From NCBI RefSeq assembly GCF_001907235.1, contig NZ_MQVS01000004.1, positions 1-64,000 on the forward strand: a stretch of 64,000 nucleotides of DNA. Direction: 5' to 3'. The position numbers were made by a program, and so were the translations under genes. How positions within the stretch are numbered: position 1 is the stretch's first letter; each line of letters begins with the position of its first letter. The notes beneath the pieces are model-generated. The model ran no database searches, had not been told where the DNA came from, and was given only the letters and a program-made list of their open reading frames with translations. The DNA is from Buchananella hordeovulneris (GTDB lineage: Bacteria > Actinomycetota > Actinomycetes > Actinomycetales > Actinomycetaceae). Of this stretch, positions 31,598-40,345 are shown piece after piece.

Positions 31598-32251
31598 TTA
31601 TTCCGCGGCCGTCTCCGGGGGCAGCACCGTGGCATCCAGGCGGATGACCCCGTAGGTCCAGCCGTGCCGGTGGTAGACGACACAGGGCTGCAGGGTGTCC
31701 TCGTCAATGAACAGGAAGAAGGGGTGCCCAACCAGCTCCATCTGGTAGAGGGCTTGGTCCACCGTCAGACGGGAGGCCTCGTGCAGCTTCTGCCGCACGA
31801 TAACCGGGGAATCCCCCAGCTGCGACTCCACGGCCTGGCCAACATCGCTGGGCACCGCTGGGGCGGCGGGAGCCGGGGCCGTCGGCGTCGTCTCCTGCTC
31901 AACTTCTGCGGCGGACGGTGCCACCTCGGCGGCCAGCGGGCCGCGGTGGTGGTTCTTCATGCGGTCCCGCGCGCGCCGCAACCGCTCGGTCAGCTTCCCG
32001 GCGGCGATGTCCAATGCGGCGTAACGGTCCGAGGAACTGGCTTCCGCGCGGATGATGGGGCCCTTGGAGATGACGGTGATCTCGACGCGCTCGGCGGTGT
32101 CGGCTTGGCGCGGGTTACGTTCGTGCGTGAGCTCGACCTCCACGCGCTGGACGCGGGGGTCGTATTGCTCGACTTTGCGGACCTTCTCTTCGACGTAACT
32201 GCGGAAGTTCGGGTGAATCTCGGCGTTACGGGCATTGATCGTGATGTCCAT
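31598..32251 (-). CDS. hpf: Long-form ribosome hibernation promoting factor
   Basis: The predicted 217-residue protein has an N-terminal ribosome-binding S30AE domain (MDITINARNAEIHPNF ... RVEVELTHERNPR). A variable Ala/Pro linker (about 115-155) leads to the C-terminal dimerisation domain (HEASRLTVDQALYQMELVG, VVYHRHGWTYGVIRL). The long form joins two 70S ribosomes into inactive 100S particles in slow growth. The ATG at 32251 follows GGAGGACACC. An upstream extension would cover the leader hairpin and is rejected. It sits between secA and the ComF-family gene, the order seen in mycobacteria. Confidence 0.95.
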   Translation of the reverse strand: MDITINARNAEIHPNFRSYVEEKVRKVEQYDPRVQRVEVELTHERNPRQADTAERVEITVISKGPIIRAEASSSDRYAALDIAAGKLTERLRRARDRMKNHHRGPLAAEVAPSAAEVEQETTPTAPAPAAPAVPSDVGQAVESQLGDSPVIVRQKLHEASRLTVDQALYQMELVGHPFFLFIDEDTLQPCVVYHRHGWTYGVIRLDATVLPPETAAE

Positions 32252-32296
32252 GGTGTCCTCCACGTGTGAACGGGGACGGTGCCCCGGCTGTCTGAG

Positions 32297-32317
32297 CGCC
32301 CACCACGGCGGTGGGCG
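32297..32317 (-). other. Hairpins in the hpf leader
   Basis: A perfect 8-bp stem with a 5-base loop (32297-32304 with 32310-32317) lies about 45 bases upstream of the hpf ATG. A second hairpin with one bulge lies at 32341-32363. They may be a terminator for the ComF-family gene or a leader structure controlling hpf. No riboswitch class was recognised. Confidence 0.4.
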
Positions 32318-32418
32318 ATGTGTGTGTCTCCCACCTCCTTTCACCCCGCAACTTTGCGGGTGAAGCTGATCGCAACAGCATAGCGGTTTTCCCCTTCCAA
32401 CTTGCCGGTTGACGGCCG

Positions 32419-33111
32419 CTAATCGTCCGGTAGTTCCGGAGCGGGGCGGGCGGTCGCGGCCAGGACCACGGCCCCGACGACGTGGCAGCCCACCGCCGTC
32501 AGGGCGGCGCTGGCCGCGCTGAGGGTCGCCCCGGTGGTGAGCACGTCGTCGATCAGTACCACGGGCGCGTCACTCGCTGGGGGGCGGCGCACGTACAGGT
32601 GTCCGCGACGGCGACGGGAACGCTGGCGGGCAGTGAGGTGGTGCAGGTTACCGCCCGCCCCGCGGCGCGCCAACACCTGCCGGGTGGTGGCCGACACCGT
32701 TGCCGCGCGGGCCCCAGCGGCGAAGGCTTCGGCGAGGCGGGTGGCCACGAGGGCGCGCCGCCACCGCCGCTGCCACCCGGAGGGGGCAGGAATGACCTGC
32801 AGGTGGCCGCCGGGCGCCAGCCGGGGGGCTAGCTGGCGGCCCACCCCCCGCAGCAGGGCCGCCAGTGGCTCGTCGAGGTCGGGGCGGCGGCGGGCTTTAT
32901 AGGCCAGCACGACGCGCCGGGCTCCGTCCCGGTAGGTGCTGAGGGCCCAGATGGGCACCGGCATGGTCTCCACCAGCCGCAAGGTGGCGAAGTCTGCTCG
33001 ACAGGACTGGCACCACCGGTGGCCGGGCTGGGCGCACCCGGCACAGCAGTGCGGAGCGAGCAGGTCCCAGGCGGCGGCGCCCAGGGCCCGCCAGGACGAT
33101 GGCAGCAGCAT
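32419..33111 (-). CDS. ComF-family phosphoribosyltransferase-like protein
   Basis: The predicted 230-residue protein has an N-terminal cysteine cluster (CCAGCAQPGHRWCQSC) that probably binds zinc and a type I phosphoribosyltransferase domain. The PRPP-binding motif is VVLIDDVLTTGATL. The family includes ComF, which in some bacteria assists DNA uptake, but in actinobacteria its role is unclear. The ATG at 33111 was preferred over a TTG ten codons upstream. It precedes hpf by about 170 bases. Confidence 0.88.
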   Translation of the reverse strand: MLLPSSWRALGAAAWDLLAPHCCAGCAQPGHRWCQSCRADFATLRLVETMPVPIWALSTYRDGARRVVLAYKARRRPDLDEPLAALLRGVGRQLAPRLAPGGHLQVIPAPSGWQRRWRRALVATRLAEAFAAGARAATVSATTRQVLARRGAGGNLHHLTARQRSRRRRGHLYVRRPPASDAPVVLIDDVLTTGATLSAASAALTAVGCHVVGAVVLAATARPAPELPDD

Positions 33112-33237
33112 GCTCTTAGTTTGCCTACCGCCGCCGCGCAACCTCGCCGGTTATCCCCAGACCGCGGCCGCCCGGCGCGCGGGCGGGGGCGGTGGATCCC
33201 CTAAACCGCGGCCACCCCGGGGGCGCGCTGCCCGCGC

Positions 33238-34890
33238 CTAATCCCCGAAGGAGGGTTGCGCGATGCCGGTGGCCAGCAGCCGCCACACGCCCCCCTGCCG
33301 TTCGTAGAGCTCGCCCGCGGCGGTACTGATGAAGAGGCCGCGCTCCGGCGACACGGCTAAGTCGACGGCCGTGTCCTTGATGCGCACCGAGTTGCGGGTG
33401 CCGCCGACCGACAGCGACTCAAGCACTGCATGTTGCTCGACCTGCCGCAGGGCCAACAACTGGGTCGGGTTTTCCCAGCCCAGTTCCTCCACCACCTGGG
33501 GATACTCCCCCAAGACGATGGGATCCCCGAGCGACAGGGGCACCCCGAGGGCATCGCGCCTGACCGCCGCCACCTCGACGCGGGAACCGGAGCCGACCTC
33601 CCGCACCACGGCCACCCGGGTTCCTTCGGGGGAGAGAGCCAGGCGGCGGATGCGCGCGGCCGCCAACCACGGGGCCAGCACTTTGCCGCCGTTGCCAGGT
33701 AACTGCACCACCTGCAGCTCGCCCGCGGCCGTGGGGCCGACGGCCCAAATCCAGCCGAACCGGTCGACTGAGGGCGGGAGGTTAGCGTCGACGCCAACTT
33801 CCGTCACCTGCCCCTCCGGGGTGGTTTGCCACAGCTTGCCGTTGGCGAGGAAGACCACGCGGTCGCCAACGTAGGTTGGGTGCTGCGGATTGTCGACGCT
33901 GACGGCTAGCGGCAGCGGGGCAAACTTGTCACCATCACGGCGCACGATCTGCCCCTCGCGCACGGCCAGCAGGGCCCCCTGGCGCCGGGTGGCGCCGAGG
34001 GTAACCTCCCGCTCGGTGATGGAGGCCCCGTTGACGGTCACCACCACCGAGCCGACGGCGGGAACTCCCGTCAGGTTTTGCAACACTTGGGCCCGCAACA
34101 GTGCCCGGTCCTTGGCCGATAGTCCCGAGGTGTCGGTGGTCAGCTCCACCCGGGCCACCCCGTCGGTCACCTCCACGGAGTGCAGCGTGAGCACCGCCCC
34201 CGACGGCACCGCGGTGGTCACCGCGTTCTCCAGCCACTTCACCGGCCCGGACAGCAGGGCGTTGACGATGTGGGTAGGCAGGCGACGCCGCGGCAGGTAA
34301 CGCACGTCGGGGACGAAGGCTTGCTGGTCCACCGAAATAAAGGACAGCGTCCGCTCCGTGAATGCCGTCTGGAAGGCCACCGACGACAACAGCAGGCCGT
34401 CGTCCAGCCGGGAGATGCGCCACTGTCCGTCAGTGTCCCGCACCAGCTCGAAAGACAATTGCGTGGGGGTCGAGGAGGCGGGAGAGGTACGCACCCCCCG
34501 CGCGTCCACCACCCCGGTCACCGGTGCCGACAGTTGCATCGAAGCCGACTCGTCGCTGGCGGTCCCTCCGAGCGTCAACGCGAGCTCCGGGCTCTTGTCG
34601 GTCGGATAGATGAGCACCGAGTCGGTCGGGAGCCAGGCGCGGGCTGCTTCCTTGGTCAGGAAGAGGCGGGCGGTGGCAAAGTCGTCGTCGAAGCCAGCCG
34701 CGCTGGCCCGCAGGAAGCCCTCCAGTATCTGCCGGGGATTGGCGTCCCGCCCGGGGCCGGACGCCTGCTGCGCGATATCGGCCCCTTGCGGCAGTTCCGG
34801 GTTGGCGGCATTGACCGGACCGTCGGTGGGAAACGACGCACACCCGGCCAGGAGCACCACCAGCGCCAACCAGTGACTAGCACGTTTCAT
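33238..34890 (-). CDS. lpqB: Lipoprotein LpqB
   Basis: The predicted 550-residue lipoprotein begins with a signal peptide ending in the lipobox LLAGC, with Cys17 to be lipidated. A GerMN-like region (LPTHIVNALLSGPVKWLENA) and a C-terminal beta-propeller-like part follow. In mycobacteria LpqB interacts with the MtrB sensor and modulates MtrAB signalling, affecting cell division and envelope integrity. The ATG overlaps the mtrB stop by 4 bases, so mtrA-mtrB-lpqB is one coupled operon. An upstream GTG extension is unlikely. Confidence 0.95.
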   Translation of the reverse strand: MKRASHWLALVVLLAGCASFPTDGPVNAANPELPQGADIAQQASGPGRDANPRQILEGFLRASAAGFDDDFATARLFLTKEAARAWLPTDSVLIYPTDKSPELALTLGGTASDESASMQLSAPVTGVVDARGVRTSPASSTPTQLSFELVRDTDGQWRISRLDDGLLLSSVAFQTAFTERTLSFISVDQQAFVPDVRYLPRRRLPTHIVNALLSGPVKWLENAVTTAVPSGAVLTLHSVEVTDGVARVELTTDTSGLSAKDRALLRAQVLQNLTGVPAVGSVVVTVNGASITEREVTLGATRRQGALLAVREGQIVRRDGDKFAPLPLAVSVDNPQHPTYVGDRVVFLANGKLWQTTPEGQVTEVGVDANLPPSVDRFGWIWAVGPTAAGELQVVQLPGNGGKVLAPWLAAARIRRLALSPEGTRVAVVREVGSGSRVEVAAVRRDALGVPLSLGDPIVLGEYPQVVEELGWENPTQLLALRQVEQHAVLESLSVGGTRNSVRIKDTAVDLAVSPERGLFISTAAGELYERQGGVWRLLATGIAQPSFGD

Positions 34891-36587
34891 GACTGCTCCT
34901 TGCCCGTCGACCAGAACTCGCGCCACCGCCTGCGCCACCGTTGCCAACCGGTCTCGGGCGGCGGCGGCACGTCGGCGGCCTGCGTGATCTCCTGCAGCAG
35001 CATCGGATTGAGCGCGGTGCCAAGCGGCGGGGTGACAAACTCGCGGTCGGGCGGTTCAACCTGCAGCGGCGGCTCCCCGATCGGAGTGTCGGGCCCCTGC
35101 GGCAGCGTCAACAGGAAGGAGGCCCCCTCGTCGGTGCGGCCCCAGGCCTCCAGGGTGCCGCCGTGCAGGCGGGCGTCCTCCAGCGAAATCGCCAAACCCA
35201 GGCCCGTGCCGCCCAAGGTACGGGCCCGGGAGGGGTCCGCCCGGTAGAAACGATCGAACACGTGCTCGGCGACCTCCCGGCGCATCCCGACACCGTGATC
35301 CCGCACCCGCACCGCCACCGCGGTAGCCGACTTGGCTACCGTCACGTCGATGCGCCGCCCCTCGCCGTGCTCCACGGCATTGAACAACAGGTTACGCAGC
35401 ACCCGCTCGATCCGCCGCGGATCGATGGCCACGCCGCAGCGTTCCTGCGGCTCGTGCACGACGATATCGCTGCCACGATCCGTGGCGATCGGCCGCACCA
35501 ACTCCACGGTGCGGTGCACCACCTCGCGGATATCGCGGTCCTCCAGCGTGAGCACCGCAGCTCCGGCGTCAAAGCGGGAAATTTCCAGCAAGTCGGCCAA
35601 CATTTCGTCAAACCGCGTCGTCTGCTCCGCCAAGAGTTCGATGGGGCGGCGGTGGAGGGGATCGAATTCCTCCTTGGAGTCGTGCAGCATCTGGGCTGCG
35701 GCGGTGATGGTGGCCAACGGGGTGCGGAGTTCGTGCGACACGTCGGACACAAAGCGCTGTTGCAGGCGCGACAGCTCGCCCAGGCGGTCGATCTGATCCT
35801 GCAAGGAATCGGCCATGTTGTTGAACGATTGGCCGAGCACCGCCACTTCATCCTCGCCCCGCACCTGCACCCGCTCAGACAAGTTGCCCTCCGCCAAGCG
35901 GGCGGCGGCGTCGGATATCTGGGCCACCGGCCGCAGCTGACGCCGCACCACCAGGTAGGTGATGACCCCCAGGGAGATCACCACGGCCACCGAGGCCACC
36001 AGCAGGAAACTCAGCAACTGGTCCACCAGTTGTTCCTCGGGCGCCAAGGTGTAGACGATATACAGCTCGTGCACCCCCGCCAGCGGGAGCACCAGCCGGG
36101 AGGCCACCACGATGCCGGGCACCTGCCGCCCTGGTCCCCGCAGCGCCACCGCCTGCCAATGCTGGGCATAGTCCAGGTCGTGGACCGCCCCGCGCAGCTC
36201 GGCCGTCACCAACCCCGGTATTTGACTAGAGGTCTGCAGGTCGTTGATCGTCACTGCGCTGTTTTCCGCCGGGGCCCGCCGCAGCATCACCCCGGTGGCC
36301 CCCACCCCGCGGGCCGACTCGTAGAGTCCCGCGACCGTTTCGTTGGCCGCGCTTTGCACCTGTTCCGCGCTCGTGAACGCCGCGCCATCCAGGCGACTTT
36401 GGGCCGAGGCCACCCGCACCGCGGCGTCACCTAGCAGGGTCTGCACCCGCGAGTCGTACGTGTCTTGCCGCACGACACCGGCCAAGCCCAGGTAGATGGC
36501 CACCGTCAATGCCACCCCGGACATTGTCAATATGAGGGCGACGCGCTCCCCCAGATGCGCCCGCCACCGTTTGGGCGCCCAGTTCAT
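34887..36587 (-). CDS. mtrB: Sensor histidine kinase MtrB
   Basis: The 566-residue kinase has two membrane helices (about 15-37 and 195-220) bounding an extracytoplasmic domain, then a HAMP domain. The HisKA domain carries the phosphoacceptor in FVSDVSHELRTPLATI, and the HATPase domain shows NLLFNAVEHG, VRDHGVGM and GGTGLGLAIS. The C-terminal tail is Pro-rich. It phosphorylates MtrA and is placed between mtrA and lpqB as in other actinobacteria. Both borders are 4-base overlaps. Confidence 0.96.
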   Translation of the reverse strand: MNWAPKRWRAHLGERVALILTMSGVALTVAIYLGLAGVVRQDTYDSRVQTLLGDAAVRVASAQSRLDGAAFTSAEQVQSAANETVAGLYESARGVGATGVMLRRAPAENSAVTINDLQTSSQIPGLVTAELRGAVHDLDYAQHWQAVALRGPGRQVPGIVVASRLVLPLAGVHELYIVYTLAPEEQLVDQLLSFLLVASVAVVISLGVITYLVVRRQLRPVAQISDAAARLAEGNLSERVQVRGEDEVAVLGQSFNNMADSLQDQIDRLGELSRLQQRFVSDVSHELRTPLATITAAAQMLHDSKEEFDPLHRRPIELLAEQTTRFDEMLADLLEISRFDAGAAVLTLEDRDIREVVHRTVELVRPIATDRGSDIVVHEPQERCGVAIDPRRIERVLRNLLFNAVEHGEGRRIDVTVAKSATAVAVRVRDHGVGMRREVAEHVFDRFYRADPSRARTLGGTGLGLAISLEDARLHGGTLEAWGRTDEGASFLLTLPQGPDTPIGEPPLQVEPPDREFVTPPLGTALNPMLLQEITQAADVPPPPETGWQRWRRRWREFWSTGKEQS

Positions 36588-37270
36588 TCGGCCTTCGAAC
36601 CGCCGGATCGGTAGCCCACCCCCCGGACGGTGACCACTATCTCCGGGTGCTCCGGGTCCCGTTCGATCTTGGAACGCAGGCGCTGCACGTGCACGTTAAC
36701 CAAGCGGGTATCGGCGGCGTGCCGGTAGCCCCACACCTGCTCCAGCAGTTCCTCCCGCGTGAAGACCTTGCGCGGGGCCTTGGCCAGCGCCACGATCAAA
36801 TCAAACTCCAGCGGCGTGAGGGGAATAAGTTCGTCTCCCCGCCGCACCTCGTGACCCGCCACGTCGATCGTCAGGTCGCCGATGGTCAGCTGTTCGCTCG
36901 TCGGCTCGTCCTGCCGCCGCAGCCGGGCCCGCACCCGGGCCACCAGCTCGGCCGGCTTAAAAGGCTTGGGCACGTAGTCGTCAGCGCCGGCCTCCAAGCC
37001 CGCCACGACGTCCGTGGTGTCCGCCCGCGCCGTCAGCATCACGATCGGCACCCCGGAGGTTTCCCGCACCCGCCGACAGATCTCAATGCCGTCCATTCCC
37101 GGCAGCATCACGTCGAGCAGGATCAGGTCTGGGTCTACCTCCGCGACCGCCGCCAACGCCGCCGCCCCGTCGGCGCAAAACGCCGGTTGAAAACCGCTGC
37201 GTTCAAGCACGATGCCAATCATTTCCGCCAACGCGGTGTCGTCGTCTACCACCAGGATTCGCGCAGTCAT
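36584..37270 (-). CDS. mtrA: Response regulator MtrA
   Basis: The predicted 228-residue OmpR-type regulator has a receiver domain with Asp53 as phosphoacceptor (LILLDVMLPGMDG) and the conserved Lys in YVPKPFKPAEL. A winged-helix domain follows (LTPLEFDLIVALAKAPRKVF, NVHVQRLRSKIERDP, VRGVGYRSG). MtrA controls cell division, wall and replication-linked genes. The ATG at 37270 is the conserved start; the longer reading frame covers the promoter region. It is divergent from the GDPD-membrane protein gene with about 187 bases between them. Confidence 0.97.
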   Translation of the reverse strand: MTARILVVDDDTALAEMIGIVLERSGFQPAFCADGAAALAAVAEVDPDLILLDVMLPGMDGIEICRRVRETSGVPIVMLTARADTTDVVAGLEAGADDYVPKPFKPAELVARVRARLRRQDEPTSEQLTIGDLTIDVAGHEVRRGDELIPLTPLEFDLIVALAKAPRKVFTREELLEQVWGYRHAADTRLVNVHVQRLRSKIERDPEHPEIVVTVRGVGYRSGGSKAE

Positions 37271-37457
37271 AGGCGCATTGTCCCCCACAGTGGGCCGGGA
37301 AGGGCAGATTGTGGCCGGGCGTGCTGCCGGGTTTTTGGTCACGCTTTGCCCGCGCCAGGCGCCCGCGGCGGCGGTTTGTCGCCAAATGCCCGCCCCGAAC
37401 ACGATAGGGTCAGGCAGTAGTCAAAATGCGACACGGCACGGCGCGGAAAGGACTGGT

Positions 37458-38576
37458 ATGGCTAACGAATGGAGTTGGGGCGACGACCAACAAGTCCCGG
37501 GCCCGCCGTCGTCGGCCACCCCCGGCCAGCCGACGGGCACCCCCAGTGGGCTACCCGCCTACGGCCAGTACGCCACCGGCCCCACAGGCGGCGGGCCGAG
37601 CGGGGGCCCGGGCAACTACCCGCCCGGCCTGTGGGTGCCCAAACCGGGGATCATCCCGCTGCGCCCGCTGCGTTTTGGCGACATAGTCAATGGTGCCTTC
37701 GGGGCCATTCGCGCCAACCCGGCCGTCATGTTCGGCATGTCGTTTCTGGTCATGCTGGTGGTGGCGGCCATTGGAGGAGTGTTCAGCTACTACACCGAGC
37801 GGCAGCTGCTGGCACAGGCCTCCGCCGACGCGAACCTGGAAGAGCTGTGGGAGAGCATCCTGCCAAGCACCCTGCCGATGCTGGTTCCGTTGCTCCTCGC
37901 GCTGCTGGCCACCACCGTGCTTTCCGGCCTCATTGTGCTGGCCGTCTCACGGGCCGTACTGGGCCGGGTGCTGGGACCCGGGGCGGTCTGGAAGCAAGTG
38001 CGCGGGCGCATCCCTGCCCTGCTCGGTCTGACCGTCATCGTCTACGTGCTGCAGCTGCTGCCCGCCGCCGTGATCATTGCGCTGCTCGCTGGCCTGGCCA
38101 CCCTGATGCGCGACAGCGGTTGGGACCCCGGTGCCGCCCTCTTCTTGCTAGTGGTGCCGGGCCTCGGCGGCCTGGCAGCCTCGGCCTACCTGTCCATCCG
38201 GCTGCTGTTTGCGGCCCCGGTCCTCATCTTGGAAAAAACCACGGTCGGCGCGGCCATCAAACGCTCCCTGGCCTTGACCCGGCGGTCATTTTGGCGCCTG
38301 TTCGGCATCATCATCGTCACCGGCATTCTGGCGGGGATCGTCTCCGGTTTCATCTCCAGCTTTATCACGCTCCCGGTGCTGGCGTTTATGTCGATCTCCA
38401 GCGACCCGAGCCAGGCCACACCACCGGCCGCGGTGGCGGTGCTCTACCTCGGCCAGGCCTTGGCCTCCACCTTTACCGTGCCTTTCACGGCCGCCACCAC
38501 GGCCCTGCTCTACATCGACCAGCGCATCCGCCGCGAAAGCCTGGATGTGGAGCTGGCGCGCGCCGCGCAGCAGTGA
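37458..38576 (+). CDS. GDPD-membrane-domain-like multi-pass protein
   Basis: The predicted 372-residue protein has a cytoplasmic Pro/Gly-rich N-terminus (about 1-80) followed by about six membrane helices. The segments LRPLRFGDIVNGAFGAIRAN and AIKRSLALTRRSFWRLFGII are typical of the glycerophosphodiesterase membrane-domain family found in Rv3689-type proteins. No catalytic phosphodiesterase domain is present. Its role is unknown, probably membrane organisation. The ATG follows GAAAGGACTGGT. It leads an operon with the DUF4129, DUF4350, MoxR and DUF58 genes, in the mycobacterial Rv3689-Rv3693 order. Confidence 0.85.
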   Translation: MANEWSWGDDQQVPGPPSSATPGQPTGTPSGLPAYGQYATGPTGGGPSGGPGNYPPGLWVPKPGIIPLRPLRFGDIVNGAFGAIRANPAVMFGMSFLVMLVVAAIGGVFSYYTERQLLAQASADANLEELWESILPSTLPMLVPLLLALLATTVLSGLIVLAVSRAVLGRVLGPGAVWKQVRGRIPALLGLTVIVYVLQLLPAAVIIALLAGLATLMRDSGWDPGAALFLLVVPGLGGLAASAYLSIRLLFAAPVLILEKTTVGAAIKRSLALTRRSFWRLFGIIIVTGILAGIVSGFISSFITLPVLAFMSISSDPSQATPPAAVAVLYLGQALASTFTVPFTAATTALLYIDQRIRRESLDVELARAAQQ

Positions 38577-38577
38577 C

Positions 38578-39183
38578 ATGTATGCGCCCCCGGTAACGCC
38601 CGACCCCGACGAGGCCCGGCAGTGGCTGCTGGACGAGCTGGCCAAGCCCGTCTACCACTCGCGCCGCCCCTGGTATCAGGAGCTCTTGGAGTGGCTCGCC
38701 AGCGCCTTCTCCGACTCAGGCGAGGGGCTGGCCGGATTTCGGCCCGCCGCAGCACTGGCGTTGCTGGCTTTGGTGCTGGTCGTGAGCGGGGTGGCGGTGG
38801 CCGTGGCCCGCTCCCGCTGGCGGGCGGCCCCAACTGCCGCCCCCGGCTCGGCCCTGCTCTTCGACGACGCGCGCAACTCCCAGCAGTTGCGGGCGGCCGC
38901 CGACGCCGCGGCCGCGACCGGCAACTGGGATTTGGCGGTGCTGGAACGCTACCGGGCCCTCATCCGGGACCTGGACGAGCAGCTGCTGATCGCTGACCAG
39001 CCCGGCCTGACCGCCACCCAAGCCGCCCGGTTGGCGGGTGGCGCCTTGCCGCCCCTGGCTGCCCAGTTTGCTGCCGCGGGTCAGCTCTTTGACAGCGTCG
39101 TCTACGGCGATGCCCCCGCGAGTGCCGCCAGCGACGCGTTCCTGCGTGAGTTGGCGCAAGCGACCACCCGGGTGACCCCGTGA
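38578..39183 (+). CDS. DUF4129-domain membrane protein
   Basis: The predicted 201-residue protein has an N-terminal conserved segment (HSRRPWYQELLEWLASAF), one membrane helix (about 58-80), and a C-terminal cytoplasmic DUF4129 domain (LAVLERYRALIRDLDEQLLI, GLTATQAARLAG). The family accompanies MoxR-AAA and DUF58 proteins and is assumed to be part of a membrane assembly. It starts one base after the previous stop and overlaps the next gene by 4 bases. Confidence 0.85.
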   Translation: MYAPPVTPDPDEARQWLLDELAKPVYHSRRPWYQELLEWLASAFSDSGEGLAGFRPAAALALLALVLVVSGVAVAVARSRWRAAPTAAPGSALLFDDARNSQQLRAAADAAAATGNWDLAVLERYRALIRDLDEQLLIADQPGLTATQAARLAGGALPPLAAQFAAAGQLFDSVVYGDAPASAASDAFLRELAQATTRVTP

Positions 39184-40343
39184 GCGCGGTCGGTCTGCCC
39201 GCCGCCTACGGCACCCCCTCGCCCGGCCCGGCCCTCTCTAACCGGCGGGCCTGGCTGCAGCTGGCCCTGCTCGCCCTGGCGCTCGCTGTCGGGGCGGTGT
39301 GGCTGTTGAGCCTCACGGCCCGCCCGCTGTCCACCCGCCCCCTGTCCCCCACCAATCCCGGCCCGGACGGCACCATGGCGCTGGCGGAGGTGCTGCGCCA
39401 GCGCGGTGTCACTGTCGACGTGGTCTACACCGCCGCCGATGTCGCCGCCCAGGCCGGTCCGGATTCCACCATCGTCGTCTCCTCCTTTACCGACCTGCCC
39501 GCGAGCGCCTGGCGGCAGCTGGGGCAGGGCGGCGGCGACATCGTCTTGCTCGGTCCCGACCGGCTGAGCGAGCCCCTGGTGCCCCAGAGCATCGAAAAGA
39601 GCTACACCTACCTGGACGCCGACGAGCTGTCCGTGGACTGTAAGGACCCCGCTGCCCAGGCGGCCGGGCGGCTGGCCCACGTGGCGGGGGCTTTCCCGCC
39701 CCCGCCGGGGGCCACGGCCTGTTTTGTCGCCCGGGGGCAGGCGCTCTATCTGGTGTTGCCCGCTCCGGGCGGCTCGCCTGCCACGGTGCGGGTGCTCGCG
39801 GACGGCTACCTGGCCGCCAATTCGCAGATCACGCAGGAGGCAAACGCCGCCCTGTTGCTGCGCCTGCTCGGCAAAACCTCCCACCTCGTGTGGTACCTGC
39901 CGACCACGGCCACCGCCAGCCAGGCGGGCACGCCGACCCTGCCGCCCCTGCTGCTGCCGCTGCTGGCCTACTTGTTGTTCCTCGCCCTGGCGGTGGCTTG
40001 GTGGCGCGGCAAGCACTTCGGTCCGGTGGTGGTCGAAGAGCTGCCTGCCGTCATTCCGGCCGCCGAAACCATCCACGGGCGGGCCGCGCTCTACCGGCGC
40101 GCCCGCGACCGCCGCCACGTCGCCCGCGTGCTGCGCGCCGCCACCGCCCTGCGGCTAGGCAAGGCGCTCGGCTTGCCCGCCCACACCGATCCGCACACGT
40201 TCCTCGACCGTCTCGTGCCCGCCACCGGCCGCAACCGGCACGAGCTGACCGAGCTTTTCTACGGGGAGGCCCCCACCACGGATGCCGCCCTGGTGCAACT
40301 GGCCCAAGATCTCGCCGCCCTCGAGCAGCAGCAAAGGAAGTGA
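39180..40343 (+). CDS. DUF4350-domain membrane protein
   Basis: The 387-residue protein has a membrane helix at about 22-42, an extracytoplasmic DUF4350 domain with a Rossmann-like pattern (TIVVSSFTDLPASAWRQLGQ, IVLLGPDRLSEPL), a second helix (about 260-280), and a cytoplasmic tail rich in Arg and His. The family is always found with MoxR/DUF58 genes and has no assigned activity. The GTG overlaps the DUF4129 stop by 4 bases. It corresponds in position to mycobacterial Rv3691. Confidence 0.85.
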   Translation: MSAVGLPAAYGTPSPGPALSNRRAWLQLALLALALAVGAVWLLSLTARPLSTRPLSPTNPGPDGTMALAEVLRQRGVTVDVVYTAADVAAQAGPDSTIVVSSFTDLPASAWRQLGQGGGDIVLLGPDRLSEPLVPQSIEKSYTYLDADELSVDCKDPAAQAAGRLAHVAGAFPPPPGATACFVARGQALYLVLPAPGGSPATVRVLADGYLAANSQITQEANAALLLRLLGKTSHLVWYLPTTATASQAGTPTLPPLLLPLLAYLLFLALAVAWWRGKHFGPVVVEELPAVIPAAETIHGRAALYRRARDRRHVARVLRAATALRLGKALGLPAHTDPHTFLDRLVPATGRNRHELTELFYGEAPTTDAALVQLAQDLAALEQQQRK

Positions 40344-40345
40344 CC

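Noticed and set aside
34941-36434. 497-codon plus-strand ORF
   Set aside because: Antisense shadow of mtrB with no recognisable motif.
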